From a virus, in IMG/VR virus record IMGVR_UViG_3300038439_000027, positions 1 to 45,243 of that record: a stretch of DNA of 45,243 nucleotides; one strand, given 5' to 3'. The notes beneath the pieces are model-generated. The model was given only the letters and a program-made list of their open reading frames with translations. It ran no database searches and had not been told where the DNA came from. Both the position numbers and the translations under genes were made by a program. Of this stretch, positions 16,666-23,821 are shown one piece after another; positions within the stretch are counted from its first letter, which is position 1, and each line of letters opens with the position of its first letter.

Positions 16666-16944
16666 TTGGAAAAGATAACAAAGAACGATAATCCAATTAA
16701 ACGACCACACATTTTGGGATATAGTGGTTTATTCTTGGCATCTATGATGTTTATGAATTATGAGAAGTTAAGTATTCCCTCTTTTGGAAAGGGAGAACAG
16801 ACTTATGGAAGTCGAGTAGCAAAAAGCATTAATCCGGCGGAATGGAAAGAGATATGCAAGAAAAAAGAGCAAGGGCGTAATGAATTGTGTGCATGCGGCA
16901 GCGGGAAGAAATATAAAAAGTGTTGTGGAATGTATGGAAAATGA
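16666..16944 (+). CDS. SEC-C motif protein
   Basis: 92 residues from a TTG with AAAGGA 8 bases upstream. The C-terminus carries a full SEC-C zinc motif, NELCACGSGKKYKKCCG, as in the tail of SecA and in many nucleic-acid-associated proteins. Here the motif ends the protein. The N-terminal 70 residues have no recognisable domain. The 3' end overlaps the PAPS-reductase-like gene. Confidence 0.75.
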   Translation: MEKITKNDNPIKRPHILGYSGLFLASMMFMNYEKLSIPSFGKGEQTYGSRVAKSINPAEWKEICKKKEQGRNELCACGSGKKYKKCCGMYGK

Positions 16945-17761
16945 ATTTAGATATTTAATAAACTTGAATAGTAGTTCAAGATTGGGGAGCCAAATAGACG
17001 CATTTACGGAACAACGGAACATTTGTTGGTTTTCTTGCGGAGCGGCTTCCGCAGTGATGACAAAGATCGTACTTAAACAAAACCCCAAGGCTATCCCGGT
17101 TTATTGTGATACAGGTTCAGAGCATGAGGATAATTTGAGATTTCTTTCAGATTGCGAACAGTGGTTTGGGAAGAAAATTATAGTTATTAAATCGAAAAGT
17201 TTTGAGAACGTTGACGCAGTAATTGAGGCACGGGAATATATGAGCGGAGTAAATGGTGCGCCGTGTACGGTTGAATTGAAGAAAGTACCAAGAATGGAAT
17301 TCCAAATGCCCGACGACATTCATTATTTCGGATACACTATTGATGAATGGAAAAGGGCAAGAAATTTTTCGATCAATAATTTTGAGTTAAATCTTAGGCA
17401 TGTACTTATCTATAATCTTTTAACCAAAGAAGATTGTTTGGGGATATTAAAAAGTGTAGGGATAAAAATACCGTATTTATACACAATTGGGTTAGAACAT
17501 AATAATTGTATCGGTTGTGTTAAAGCAGCATCGCTAAAATATTGGGCGATCATAAGATATTACTTCCCGGCAGTTTTTATGATACGATGTGAGCAAAGCA
17601 GAAAGTATAGGGTAAGGTTAATTAAAATAAAAGGGGAAAGAAGATTTTTAGATGAATTGCCAGCCGGAATAGATTTCCCGAATGAACCGGAAGAGAGTTG
17701 CGATTTTTTATGCAGCTCATTAGCGAACGAATTGAAAGTAAATGATGAAAGGATGAAGTAA
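16934..17761 (+). CDS. PAPS reductase-like phage protein
   Basis: Adenine-nucleotide alpha-hydrolase superfamily, phage branch annotated as phosphoadenosine phosphosulfate reductase-like. From ATG 16934 the PP-loop is WFSCGAASAV (S34-C35-G36-A37-A38-S39), followed by IPVYCDTGSEHEDNLRFL. GAPCTVELKKVPR and HNNCIGCVKAASLKYW supply conserved cysteines, and the end ESCDFLC adds two more. Bacterial relatives handle sulfate, DNA phosphorothioation (DndC) or tRNA thiolation; phage members have no settled activity. A true sulfate role is unlikely, with no partner genes here. The frame remains open to 16880, but ATG 16934 is preferred because upstream codons are the SEC-C gene in another frame. Confidence 0.82.
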   Translation: MENEFRYLINLNSSSRLGSQIDAFTEQRNICWFSCGAASAVMTKIVLKQNPKAIPVYCDTGSEHEDNLRFLSDCEQWFGKKIIVIKSKSFENVDAVIEAREYMSGVNGAPCTVELKKVPRMEFQMPDDIHYFGYTIDEWKRARNFSINNFELNLRHVLIYNLLTKEDCLGILKSVGIKIPYLYTIGLEHNNCIGCVKAASLKYWAIIRYYFPAVFMIRCEQSRKYRVRLIKIKGERRFLDELPAGIDFPNEPEESCDFLCSSLANELKVNDERMK

Positions 17762-18063
17762 TGAAGATAAACGGTGAAGATGTAAATGTATTGGAGGATG
17801 GTAAAGAGGAATTAACGGATCAGACAGTTGCACAATTCTTTGTGATAAAGAAGCATCTGCAAGAAAACAAATTACCGCCACATGAGAGAAATTATATCCG
17901 CTTCTTTTTGGAGATGTACAAGATAGAGTTTGATGTAGAAGAAATGGTCGAATTTCGCTCATTTGCTGAAGAGGATTATGCTGGTTGGAAACAGTCGCAG
18001 ATAGCAGATGATTTTGCGCGGGGTGGATCGTTTGTGGACTTGCGGGGGATGGGGCTGGAGTAA
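17761..18063 (+). CDS. Hypothetical protein
   Basis: 100 acidic residues, coupled to the PAPS-reductase-like gene through TAATGA, with AAAGGATG nearby as ribosome site. Helical in the middle (TVAQFFVIKKHLQENKLPPH, IRFFLEMYKIEFDVEEMVEF). No family recognised. The coupling suggests it works with the upstream protein. Confidence 0.7.
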   Translation: MKINGEDVNVLEDGKEELTDQTVAQFFVIKKHLQENKLPPHERNYIRFFLEMYKIEFDVEEMVEFRSFAEEDYAGWKQSQIADDFARGGSFVDLRGMGLE

Positions 18064-18073
18064 TGAGGTAGTT

Positions 18074-18108
18074 AAAAGTGGAAAGTGGAAAGTAGCAAGT
18101 GGAAAGGA
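18074..18108. repeat. Heptamer repeat, GAAAGTG family, intergenic
   Basis: Five 7-mers (AAAAGTG, GAAAGTG, GAAAGTA, GCAAGTG, GAAAGGA). The last unit contains AAGGA six to eight bases before ATG 18114 and probably serves as its ribosome binding site. Confidence 0.8.
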
Positions 18109-18113
18109 AAACG

Positions 18114-18419
18114 ATGAGAGAATTTATTATTTGCGCGGCTATACATTTTAAGGATGGGAAAAAGTATGAACATCAACCAAAGAATATTGAGACCGGAATT
18201 GTGGTTACGGGAAGACGGCATCATAACTGCTATTTAACGGTGTTTATGTTAAGCGGTGAGAAATGGAACGCGGTTGATCATGTTCAAGGTTTTCTAACTT
18301 CTACGGATATTTTTGTTAATCGTAAGGAAGCTTATCAAATAGCAAAGCGGGAAGGGCAGTTGTTTAGCGAAATGTTGCATGATGATAAACCAACGTTGAT
18401 AAGTGAGGAGTTGTATTAA
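18114..18419 (+). CDS. Hypothetical phage protein
   Basis: 101 residues from ATG 18114; the upstream in-frame GTG 18099 lies in the repeat and is less likely. FIICAAIHFKDGKKYEHQPK, TGRRHHNCYLTVFMLSG and VNRKEAYQIAKREGQLF recur in phage hypothetical proteins I have seen, without known function. Clustered histidines and a cysteine (RHHNC) may bind metal. Confidence 0.7.
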   Translation: MREFIICAAIHFKDGKKYEHQPKNIETGIVVTGRRHHNCYLTVFMLSGEKWNAVDHVQGFLTSTDIFVNRKEAYQIAKREGQLFSEMLHDDKPTLISEELY

Positions 18420-18420
18420 G

Positions 18421-18963
18421 ATGAAAGATAAAATAACAACTATCGAAATAGAGGCAAGGTTAGCAGGGCATTTTAATTACCGGCAGAACTTAATAGTCCC
18501 AAATATTTCATGGGGAATGAATATACACGAATGCGATTTGTTGATAGTTACTAAAAGCGGATACGCTACTGAGGTTGAAATTAAAATAAGTAAGGCTGAT
18601 CTGAAAAAAGATGCATTCAAGAAACATAACCACGAAGATAGATTTAACCGGATTCGGCGATTGTATTTTGCCATCCCGGAAAGTTTGATTGACTGCATAG
18701 GGTTCATCCCGGAACGAGCCGGAATAATAATTTTAAGCAGAGGAAAAAGTTTCGGGGAAGATATTATTTATTGCGAGGTTTTGAGGGAGGCAAAGATTAA
18801 TAATACTTGTAAAAAGTTTACTGAAGAAGAAAGGTTTAATGTAGCAAGATTAGGCACTATGAGGGTTTGGGGGTTGAAAAGGAAGATAATCAAAATGAGG
18901 AAGAACCCCATCCCTACCCTTCCCCTTTCCTCCAGAGGCGGACAAGGCCAAGGGGAAGGATGA
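18421..18963 (+). CDS. MmcB-like PD-(D/E)XK nuclease-fold protein
   Basis: 180 residues from ATG 18421 with GAGGAG about 9 bases upstream. The core HECDLLIVTKSGYATEVEIK gives D39 and E53-I-K55, the PD-(D/E)XK pattern seen in MmcB-like proteins linked to DNA repair. The N-terminal YRQNLIVPNISWGMNIHECD is typical. The last 20 or so residues (NPIPTLPLSSRGGQGQGEG) are encoded by a GC-rich hairpin repeat with 10-base arms (18918-18927, 18950-18959), so the normal stop has probably been replaced by repeat insertion. Nuclease activity is inferred. Confidence 0.72.
   Translation: MKDKITTIEIEARLAGHFNYRQNLIVPNISWGMNIHECDLLIVTKSGYATEVEIKISKADLKKDAFKKHNHEDRFNRIRRLYFAIPESLIDCIGFIPERAGIIILSRGKSFGEDIIYCEVLREAKINNTCKKFTEEERFNVARLGTMRVWGLKRKIIKMRKNPIPTLPLSSRGGQGQGEG
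18918..18959. repeat. GC-rich hairpin repeat at 3' end of gene
   Basis: CCTTCCCCTT at 18918-18927 and its exact complement AAGGGGAAGG at 18950-18959, with CCAGAGGCGG in the loop. A related GGCGGA repeat is seen near 42524 and 44369. The element looks like a host-type intergenic repeat captured into coding sequence. Confidence 0.6.
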
Positions 18964-18978
18964 GACTGAGGAAAGTTG

Positions 18979-18998
18979 AAATTTCAACCCTTCGGAGA
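18979..18998. repeat. 20-base direct repeat, copy A
   Basis: AAATTTCAACCCTTCGGAGA, identical to 39303-39322. Here it lies before the portal gene; the other copy lies before the protease-scaffold gene. In this copy a GTTGAAATTTCAAC palindrome (18975-18988) precedes it. Confidence 0.75.
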
Positions 18999-19022
18999 AT
19001 AAATAAATAAGTAAATCGGATT

Positions 19023-19052
19023 GTTAATATATAGGAACTCATCACAATGAAC
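19023..19052 (+). promoter_or_regulatory. 30-base GTTAA element, copy 3
   Basis: Begins GTTAATATATAGGAA and ends ATGAAC, so the 3' arm is degenerate. It spans the portal start codon (19047). Its AGGA may also be the ribosome site, though the spacing of about 11 bases is long. Confidence 0.45.
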
Positions 19053-20837
19053 ATATTTTTAGACGAAAGCGCAAAAAATTCCAAAGATACCGAAGAACAT
19101 GTACTAAGTACGGAGGAATTGTTAGACGATATGATGATGGATGAACCGCTGCAAAAACGTTTGAGCGAGCAGGGAAAATCGGGAGGAATTGTTCTTCCTC
19201 TTGCGGAGGAGATGAATTCAGTATTACAAGAGATTGAGGGGTTTACTTTTGAATATAGCGGACAGCAGAAGATAATCAATTGGGAAAATAGTGATGTGCC
19301 TTACCGTGTACTAAGACGCGCAGGCAGTACGGAAGCGGGAAGGTTGATAAAGAACCAGCGTAGGCTTGGTTTAGCACAATACGGAAGGGTGCCAAAATCA
19401 GACGGGATACAAAGAGGCGCAAAACTTATTTTTAGCGATCCCGATTACGCCCCGACAAAGGATGAAAAGCTGAGGTTAAGGGTTTGGGAAGACAAGATTT
19501 TTAAGAACTTTTTTTTCCCGGCAAATGACCGTTGGGCAAACCTCGCCAAATTTATTGGGAACGCTTATGAGGATTGGTTTGATCTTGATGATATAACGGC
19601 AGAGATACGGCGTGACGGGTTAGGCGATCCGATAGCTATACATTTACAAGACCCGATTATTTATAAGCCGGTGCTAAAGCAAACGAGGATACACCCGGAT
19701 TGGAGGTTGGGCGATGATTTTATGACACCGTACATGGAGAATTGGGAAGAAATGGTAACGGGTAAACGAGCTTTTCTTGACGAGGAAAACGTTGAACCGG
19801 ACTATGTGCTGCATTACAATAATCGCCGGTTAGGAGCGGCAACGGATTACAACGTAAGAAAGTTTCACTTTTTTACCAGGAGTGATTTTAGGTTTGCACA
19901 AAGGGGTTATGGAATAGTTGAACAATCTATTACCATTCTAACTTACATTATTAACGCGCTGAAGATGAACGCAAGTAATTTTATGAACAATAAATTACCG
20001 AAAGGGTTCGTGCTTTTCACGGGCGGCGGAATAGGAGCGTTACAGCTCGAGAAATTGAAAAAGGTAATGAGCGCGTATATGGGCGGAACAGCGCCAAACC
20101 GATTTCCGATAATGGGTTTGAACAGTGAGAAGGGGGACGGTAAATGGGTAGGGATTGGAGGCAACAGCCGCGAAATGGAATATCATCTTTGGATTACACT
20201 TTTGTTTTCCATTTTTTGCCGGTTAAGCGGAACAGATCCCCGTGAGGTTAGTTTAGGCGCACACAGTGACGCAATAAGACCGCAAAGCATAGGTGAGAAA
20301 AGCGCGGACGGAGTTGTAAACGAGAATAGAGATATGGGGGAAAGAACTTTTCTTACTCACTTAAAGGATTCACTTAACGTTACGGACAAGTACGGGTTGA
20401 ACCTCTTTCAGCAATTAACGCAAATGAAGGTTGAACTTGATTTTGCCGGATTTGAAATTGAGGATAAGAAATTAAAACAAGAAATAACAAAGTTGAATTT
20501 ACAGACGAGTAAAAGTCTGAACGAAGTTTTGAGCAACGAGGACAAAGAGAAATATACGCTGATGATTGACGAAGAAACGAACCTCTTTGATATTCCGGCG
20601 GTGAATAGTGAAGTTGTTAGGGCAGTTGTACAGTTTAAGTTACAAGCCTTTGCAAATAAGCAAGCGGCGGAACAGCAGCAGGCAGGCGGCGGAATGCCAG
20701 GACAACCAGGAGCGGAACCGGGCTCAGAAGGGGAACAAGCCGGAGGAGAGGGAGAATTAACGGATGATGATAAAGCGTTGATTGAAAAATATAAAGGAGC
20801 TTCAAACGTTGAGATCGATAAGGAGCTACAGCAATGA
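19047..20837 (+). CDS. Phage portal protein
   Basis: Dodecameric channel at the packaging vertex. The 596-residue size and gene order (terminase, portal, MuF) fit, and the sequence has portal character: YRVLRRAGSTEAGRLIKNQR, RFAQRGYGIVEQSITILTYI (wing/stem helices, about 290-310), then NKLPKGFVLFTGGG, GGNSREMEYHLWI, FCRLSGTDPREVSLG and the C-terminal EETNLFDIPAVNSEV. The last 60 residues are a Gly/Gln-rich linker and an acidic helix. The stop overlaps the next ATG (ATGA). Assignment rests on recognition of these segments and context rather than a single catalytic motif. Confidence 0.85.
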   Translation: MNIFLDESAKNSKDTEEHVLSTEELLDDMMMDEPLQKRLSEQGKSGGIVLPLAEEMNSVLQEIEGFTFEYSGQQKIINWENSDVPYRVLRRAGSTEAGRLIKNQRRLGLAQYGRVPKSDGIQRGAKLIFSDPDYAPTKDEKLRLRVWEDKIFKNFFFPANDRWANLAKFIGNAYEDWFDLDDITAEIRRDGLGDPIAIHLQDPIIYKPVLKQTRIHPDWRLGDDFMTPYMENWEEMVTGKRAFLDEENVEPDYVLHYNNRRLGAATDYNVRKFHFFTRSDFRFAQRGYGIVEQSITILTYIINALKMNASNFMNNKLPKGFVLFTGGGIGALQLEKLKKVMSAYMGGTAPNRFPIMGLNSEKGDGKWVGIGGNSREMEYHLWITLLFSIFCRLSGTDPREVSLGAHSDAIRPQSIGEKSADGVVNENRDMGERTFLTHLKDSLNVTDKYGLNLFQQLTQMKVELDFAGFEIEDKKLKQEITKLNLQTSKSLNEVLSNEDKEKYTLMIDEETNLFDIPAVNSEVVRAVVQFKLQAFANKQAAEQQQAGGGMPGQPGAEPGSEGEQAGGEGELTDDDKALIEKYKGASNVEIDKELQQ

Positions 20838-21124
20838 TAAAAATTAAAATTTGGGGGCAGACCGTTTTAGAAGTAGAGGGGATTGAAACAAAGGGAACGG
20901 TGAATAATTTTCATTATTCTAATTGTGTGTTTGGGCAGCCTATAATTGCAACGATAAAGAAAGAGGATGGAACGGAAGCAGAGCGAGAAGTAAAGAGAGA
21001 AACTATATCGGAAGAAAAATATCTTAAAATGGTTAAGAAAGTTTCGGACAAAACCGGTTTCAATGCAAGTGAAATAGAATGGATATTACGAACAGCCGAA
21101 GGATACTTAGGAGAAATTGAGTAA
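20834..21124 (+). CDS. Hypothetical protein between portal and MuF
   Basis: 96 residues with AAGGAGC eight bases upstream; starts in an ATGA overlap with portal and ends in TAATG with the MuF-like gene, so all three are coupled. Beta-rich start (IKIKIWGQTVLEVEGIETKG) and helical end (KMVKKVSDKTGFNASEIEWI). Probably a head accessory protein; no family recognised. Confidence 0.7.
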   Translation: MIKIKIWGQTVLEVEGIETKGTVNNFHYSNCVFGQPIIATIKKEDGTEAEREVKRETISEEKYLKMVKKVSDKTGFNASEIEWILRTAEGYLGEIE

Positions 21125-22176
21125 TGTTAATCTCACCGCTTGACGGGAAAATTCTGCATTTAAAAGAATTAGGAATGATTGAGGAAATTCTTTTTAACGA
21201 GGTTATTTCACCCGATGAATTTTACAAAGAACTCACCTCTTTTCTGAAGAAGAACTATAACCTTGACGCACGGGCAACTTTTACAACAGAAGAGCTACAG
21301 CAAGTCGATTTTTTTATCAATACTTTTTTTAACACAAGAATAAACGAGGCTAAGGTTTGGCTTTTACGCGCGTATGTGATGGGGAGATATTTAGCGCATA
21401 CCGATCTAACCGGACAAATTTTTAGACTTGGGAATTTAAGCAGCTTACCAAAGTATGTAACGGATGCGGCAAAGCAATACGGACTAAGCATTGAGGAGGC
21501 AATGGCATTACAGCAGGCGGTAGAGGAAAGCGCCGTACTGATGACAAACACAACGCAAAGCACCATCCAGACGGTACGTGAGGCGCTTGTTGAAAATGTT
21601 AAGAGAAATGGAGATGCAAAGGACTTAATTACAAAACTTCGTGAGCTGAGCAAGGATGATGTTGGAGAGTTAAACCGGAATTGGAAAAGAGTATGCATAA
21701 CTGAAGCGAATTCAATTTTTGCTAATGGTTATTTGTCAATGATTCCAGAGGGTGATTATGTTGTTGGAATGAGTATGCCGGATGCTTGCGGACATTGTAC
21801 GGAAGTGATCAACGGGCAGGTGTACAAAGTAAGGAAGAATGCGCCGCCGGATTACAGCAACATGAAAGGGGATGAATATGAGAAATGGGCGCATGTTTGG
21901 GAAACGGAAGTTTGGGCGGGGAAGAATAATTTTGGCAGAAGTACAAGCAATCGTAAACGGATTGATAAGCACAGAGGGAACAAAGAAGAAAATCTGCGCG
22001 AGAAAGAGCACCATGAATTTTCTATGCCAGCGATTCCAGATCATCCAAATTGCAGGTGCAGATGGGTGCATTTTAATCCTAAGTTCCAATGGGTTGATAG
22101 CAACAACCAAATAAGGCTGCGGGTTGAGGATGAGGACGCATGGGAAACCTGGTATGAGAATACAATTACGAATTAG
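21124..22176 (+). CDS. MuF-like minor head protein
   Basis: Phage Mu gpF / SPP1 gp7-type minor capsid protein that attaches to the portal and may be injected with DNA. The hallmark C-terminal core runs CITEANSIFANGYLSMI, MPDACGHCTEVINGQVYKV, then AIPDHPNCRCRWVHFNP, with the conserved HPNCRC and paired cysteines. The first 200 residues are helical. At 350 residues it is a plain member without an obvious C-terminal toxin domain. It follows the portal gene as usual. Ends in a GAATTAC repeat. Confidence 0.88.
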   Translation: MLISPLDGKILHLKELGMIEEILFNEVISPDEFYKELTSFLKKNYNLDARATFTTEELQQVDFFINTFFNTRINEAKVWLLRAYVMGRYLAHTDLTGQIFRLGNLSSLPKYVTDAAKQYGLSIEEAMALQQAVEESAVLMTNTTQSTIQTVREALVENVKRNGDAKDLITKLRELSKDDVGELNRNWKRVCITEANSIFANGYLSMIPEGDYVVGMSMPDACGHCTEVINGQVYKVRKNAPPDYSNMKGDEYEKWAHVWETEVWAGKNNFGRSTSNRKRIDKHRGNKEENLREKEHHEFSMPAIPDHPNCRCRWVHFNPKFQWVDSNNQIRLRVEDEDAWETWYENTITN

Positions 22177-22185
22177 GAATTAGGA
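22164..22185. repeat. Heptamer repeat, GAATTAG family
   Basis: AATTACG and two GAATTAG units cross the MuF stop codon (22174-22176) and end in TTAGGAG, which is the apparent ribosome site for ATG 22195. Confidence 0.75.
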
Positions 22186-22194
22186 GAAAACATT

Positions 22195-22431
22195 ATGAAA
22201 AATAAATTATTCGAAAAGATAAAGGTGTTTTTTAAGGGGTTGTGCCCGGAAATTGGTGAGAAGGTAAAACCGGTTGTAATTGCAGAGGTTGTACCGGAAC
22301 CGAAGTTTAATAACAATCCGCCAAAAGGTGGTAGTGGTGTAATAAATAACGGTTCGGTGAAGAAAAGGAAAGTAGTTAAGAAGACGAAAACTGAAATTAA
22401 CGTAAACCTAAAAAGAAAGGGAAAGAAATGA
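22195..22431 (+). CDS. Small lysine-rich protein
   Basis: 78 residues: an N-terminal amphipathic helix (KNKLFEKIKVFFKGLCPEIG), a Pro/Gly/Asn linker and a strongly basic tail (KKRKVVKKTKTEINVNLKRK). The basic tail could bind nucleic acid or another head protein. AGGAG of the repeat lies 9 bases upstream. Four-base overlap (ATGA) with the next gene. No family recognised. Confidence 0.6.
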   Translation: MKNKLFEKIKVFFKGLCPEIGEKVKPVVIAEVVPEPKFNNNPPKGGSGVINNGSVKKRKVVKKTKTEINVNLKRKGKK

Positions 22432-22823
22432 TACCGGCAATTATAACGGGTTTGTTGTTTGTGTTATTCGCTTCTTTAGCAGAAAGTTTTGAATATGCGG
22501 AAAGATACGTTGTAACGGATATTTTGCAGGATAAGTTTTTAAGTAAGGCTTGGCATTGGTTCCAATTGTTGGAGCGGATATTTGCCATAGTGTTTGGTTT
22601 TAGCCTATCGTTCTATTTGATTGGCATAGGCGAGGCTGTTAAGGTGGTTTTCTTAACAGCCTCAGTTTTTTGGATAGCTTATGACGGGGCAATAAACATT
22701 GCGCGGAATAAGAATATATTTTTTATAAGCGGACAGAGCGCAAGCACGTTTGATGTTTTTGCTCATCCGGTTTTAAAGATCGGTTTACTAATCACTTCAC
22801 TTATTATTTTATTGTTTTTATGA
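22428..22823 (+). CDS. Membrane protein with four predicted helices
   Basis: 131 residues with hydrophobic segments at about 2-18, 49-67, 69-88 and 114-131. A holin or other lysis or superinfection membrane protein is possible, but location in the head cluster without an endolysin neighbour leaves this open. Inside the gene an 11-base perfect inverted repeat followed by AGTTTTTT (22632-22669) looks like a terminator. Confidence 0.7.
   Translation: MIPAIITGLLFVLFASLAESFEYAERYVVTDILQDKFLSKAWHWFQLLERIFAIVFGFSLSFYLIGIGEAVKVVFLTASVFWIAYDGAINIARNKNIFFISGQSASTFDVFAHPVLKIGLLITSLIILLFL
22632..22669 (+). terminator. Intragenic terminator-like hairpin
   Basis: GAGGCTGTTAA (22632-22642) and its exact complement TTAACAGCCTC (22653-22663) enclose a 10-base loop, followed by AGTTTTTT. 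It has the form of a Rho-independent terminator but lies in the middle of the membrane-protein gene. Confidence 0.6.
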
Positions 22824-22836
22824 AAGGAACGAAGCA

Positions 22837-23280
22837 ATGCCACCGGAGTTTACACAGAAAGATTTTGATAATGAATTATTCAAAGCCGATTACAACGAGT
22901 TTAAGGGGGAAATAGGGACGAAGTTAGATCAAATAATAAAAAAACTTGATGCGTTTGATATGATCTTTATTGTAAACGGCGGGAGTGACGGTAAGGAAGT
23001 CGGGTTTAAAAGGAAAGATTTGTTCCAAATATTGTATGATAATGGAGTGAAGAAGACCAAGGCAATGGAGGAGTTTTTTACGAGAGAAATAGATGAATTA
23101 AAGGAAACGATTGAAAAACACATTGACACCGGGTTTAAGAGCGGGATAGGCAAGTTGAATTGGTGGAGTTCAAAATTATTGCCGATAATAATTTTAGCGG
23201 GAGTTATCGTATCGATTATTCTTGTGCTAATAGGTCAGCATGAATTAGCGCAAAAAATCCAAAATATTACAAAGAATTGA
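22837..23280 (+). CDS. Coiled-coil protein with C-terminal membrane anchor
   Basis: 147 residues: helical N-terminus (FNELFKADYN-like charge pattern, residues 8-40), a middle helical section ELKETIEKHIDTGFKSGIGK, then a single strong membrane helix at about 114-133 (LLPIIILAGVIVSIILVLIG) and a short tail. AAAGGAACG precedes the ATG. The layout is seen in phage holin-like and tail-anchored proteins. It follows the four-helix membrane gene and may pair with it. Confidence 0.7.
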   Translation: MPPEFTQKDFDNELFKADYNEFKGEIGTKLDQIIKKLDAFDMIFIVNGGSDGKEVGFKRKDLFQILYDNGVKKTKAMEEFFTREIDELKETIEKHIDTGFKSGIGKLNWWSSKLLPIIILAGVIVSIILVLIGQHELAQKIQNITKN

Positions 23281-23334
23281 ATTAGGAAATTTAAATACAG
23301 AGAGAGAAGAAAAGAACAAAAGGAGTAGTGTAAA

Positions 23335-23703
23335 ATGACAAAATTAAGTGTTTCGCTGGAAGATATAAATCCAGACATCGATATGAAGAGAGATATTATC
23401 AAGGAAATTGAGGGAAAAGCAAGAGAGGTTAAAAATGCGTATAGGCATCCAGAATATTTGTTGATTTCTCTTGATCTTTATTTACTGTTGCTTTCTAAAC
23501 TTAATGAAAATGGGCTAATTAGGCAAATAGACGATATAGATATAATAAATGTTGGAGAATGGCAGATCAAGGTAATATTGGTAGGGTATCCAATAAAAAA
23601 TTATTTTGACATTTCTTATTCGCTTAACTATGGTAATAGAAAAATTGATTTGTTAAACCAACACCCAAAAACAAAGAGAGAAGAAAATGTGGAAATACAT
23701 TAA
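23335..23703 (+). CDS. Hypothetical protein
   Basis: 122 residues with AAAAGGAG ten bases before the ATG. SLEDINPDIDMKRDIIKEIE, then helices AYRHPEYLLISLDLYLLLLS and strands WQIKVILVGYPIKNYFDISY. Probably a small soluble alpha/beta domain. Overlaps the next short gene by 17 bases. Family unknown. Confidence 0.65.
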   Translation: MTKLSVSLEDINPDIDMKRDIIKEIEGKAREVKNAYRHPEYLLISLDLYLLLLSKLNENGLIRQIDDIDIINVGEWQIKVILVGYPIKNYFDISYSLNYGNRKIDLLNQHPKTKREENVEIH

Positions 23704-23818
23704 AGATCGATGGACTTTGGATTTGAATTTTATAGCTGATTATTGGTGGTTCTATGTGATAATTATTGCAATAGCAGTAATTGGAAATATTGTTCAGATA
23801 AAAATGAATAGGAAATAA
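23687..23818 (+). CDS. Single-pass small membrane protein
   Basis: 43 residues: MWKYIKDRWTLDLNFIADYW followed by one membrane helix (WFYVIIIAIAVIGNIV) and a short basic end (QIKMNRK). GAGAGAAG lies just upstream, and the gene fills the gap before the giant polyvalent gene. Too short to assign; small membrane peptides of this kind occur in phage head and lysis regions. Confidence 0.6.
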   Translation: MWKYIKDRWTLDLNFIADYWWFYVIIIAIAVIGNIVQIKMNRK

Positions 23819-23821
23819 AGA

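Noticed and set aside
16934-17761. True sulfate-assimilation PAPS reductase
   Set aside because: Phage-type PP-loop variant, different cysteine pattern and no sulfur-pathway neighbours.
22428-23280. Holin assignment for the two membrane proteins
   Set aside because: Topology fits, but no endolysin or spanin is nearby, so lysis function is not supported.
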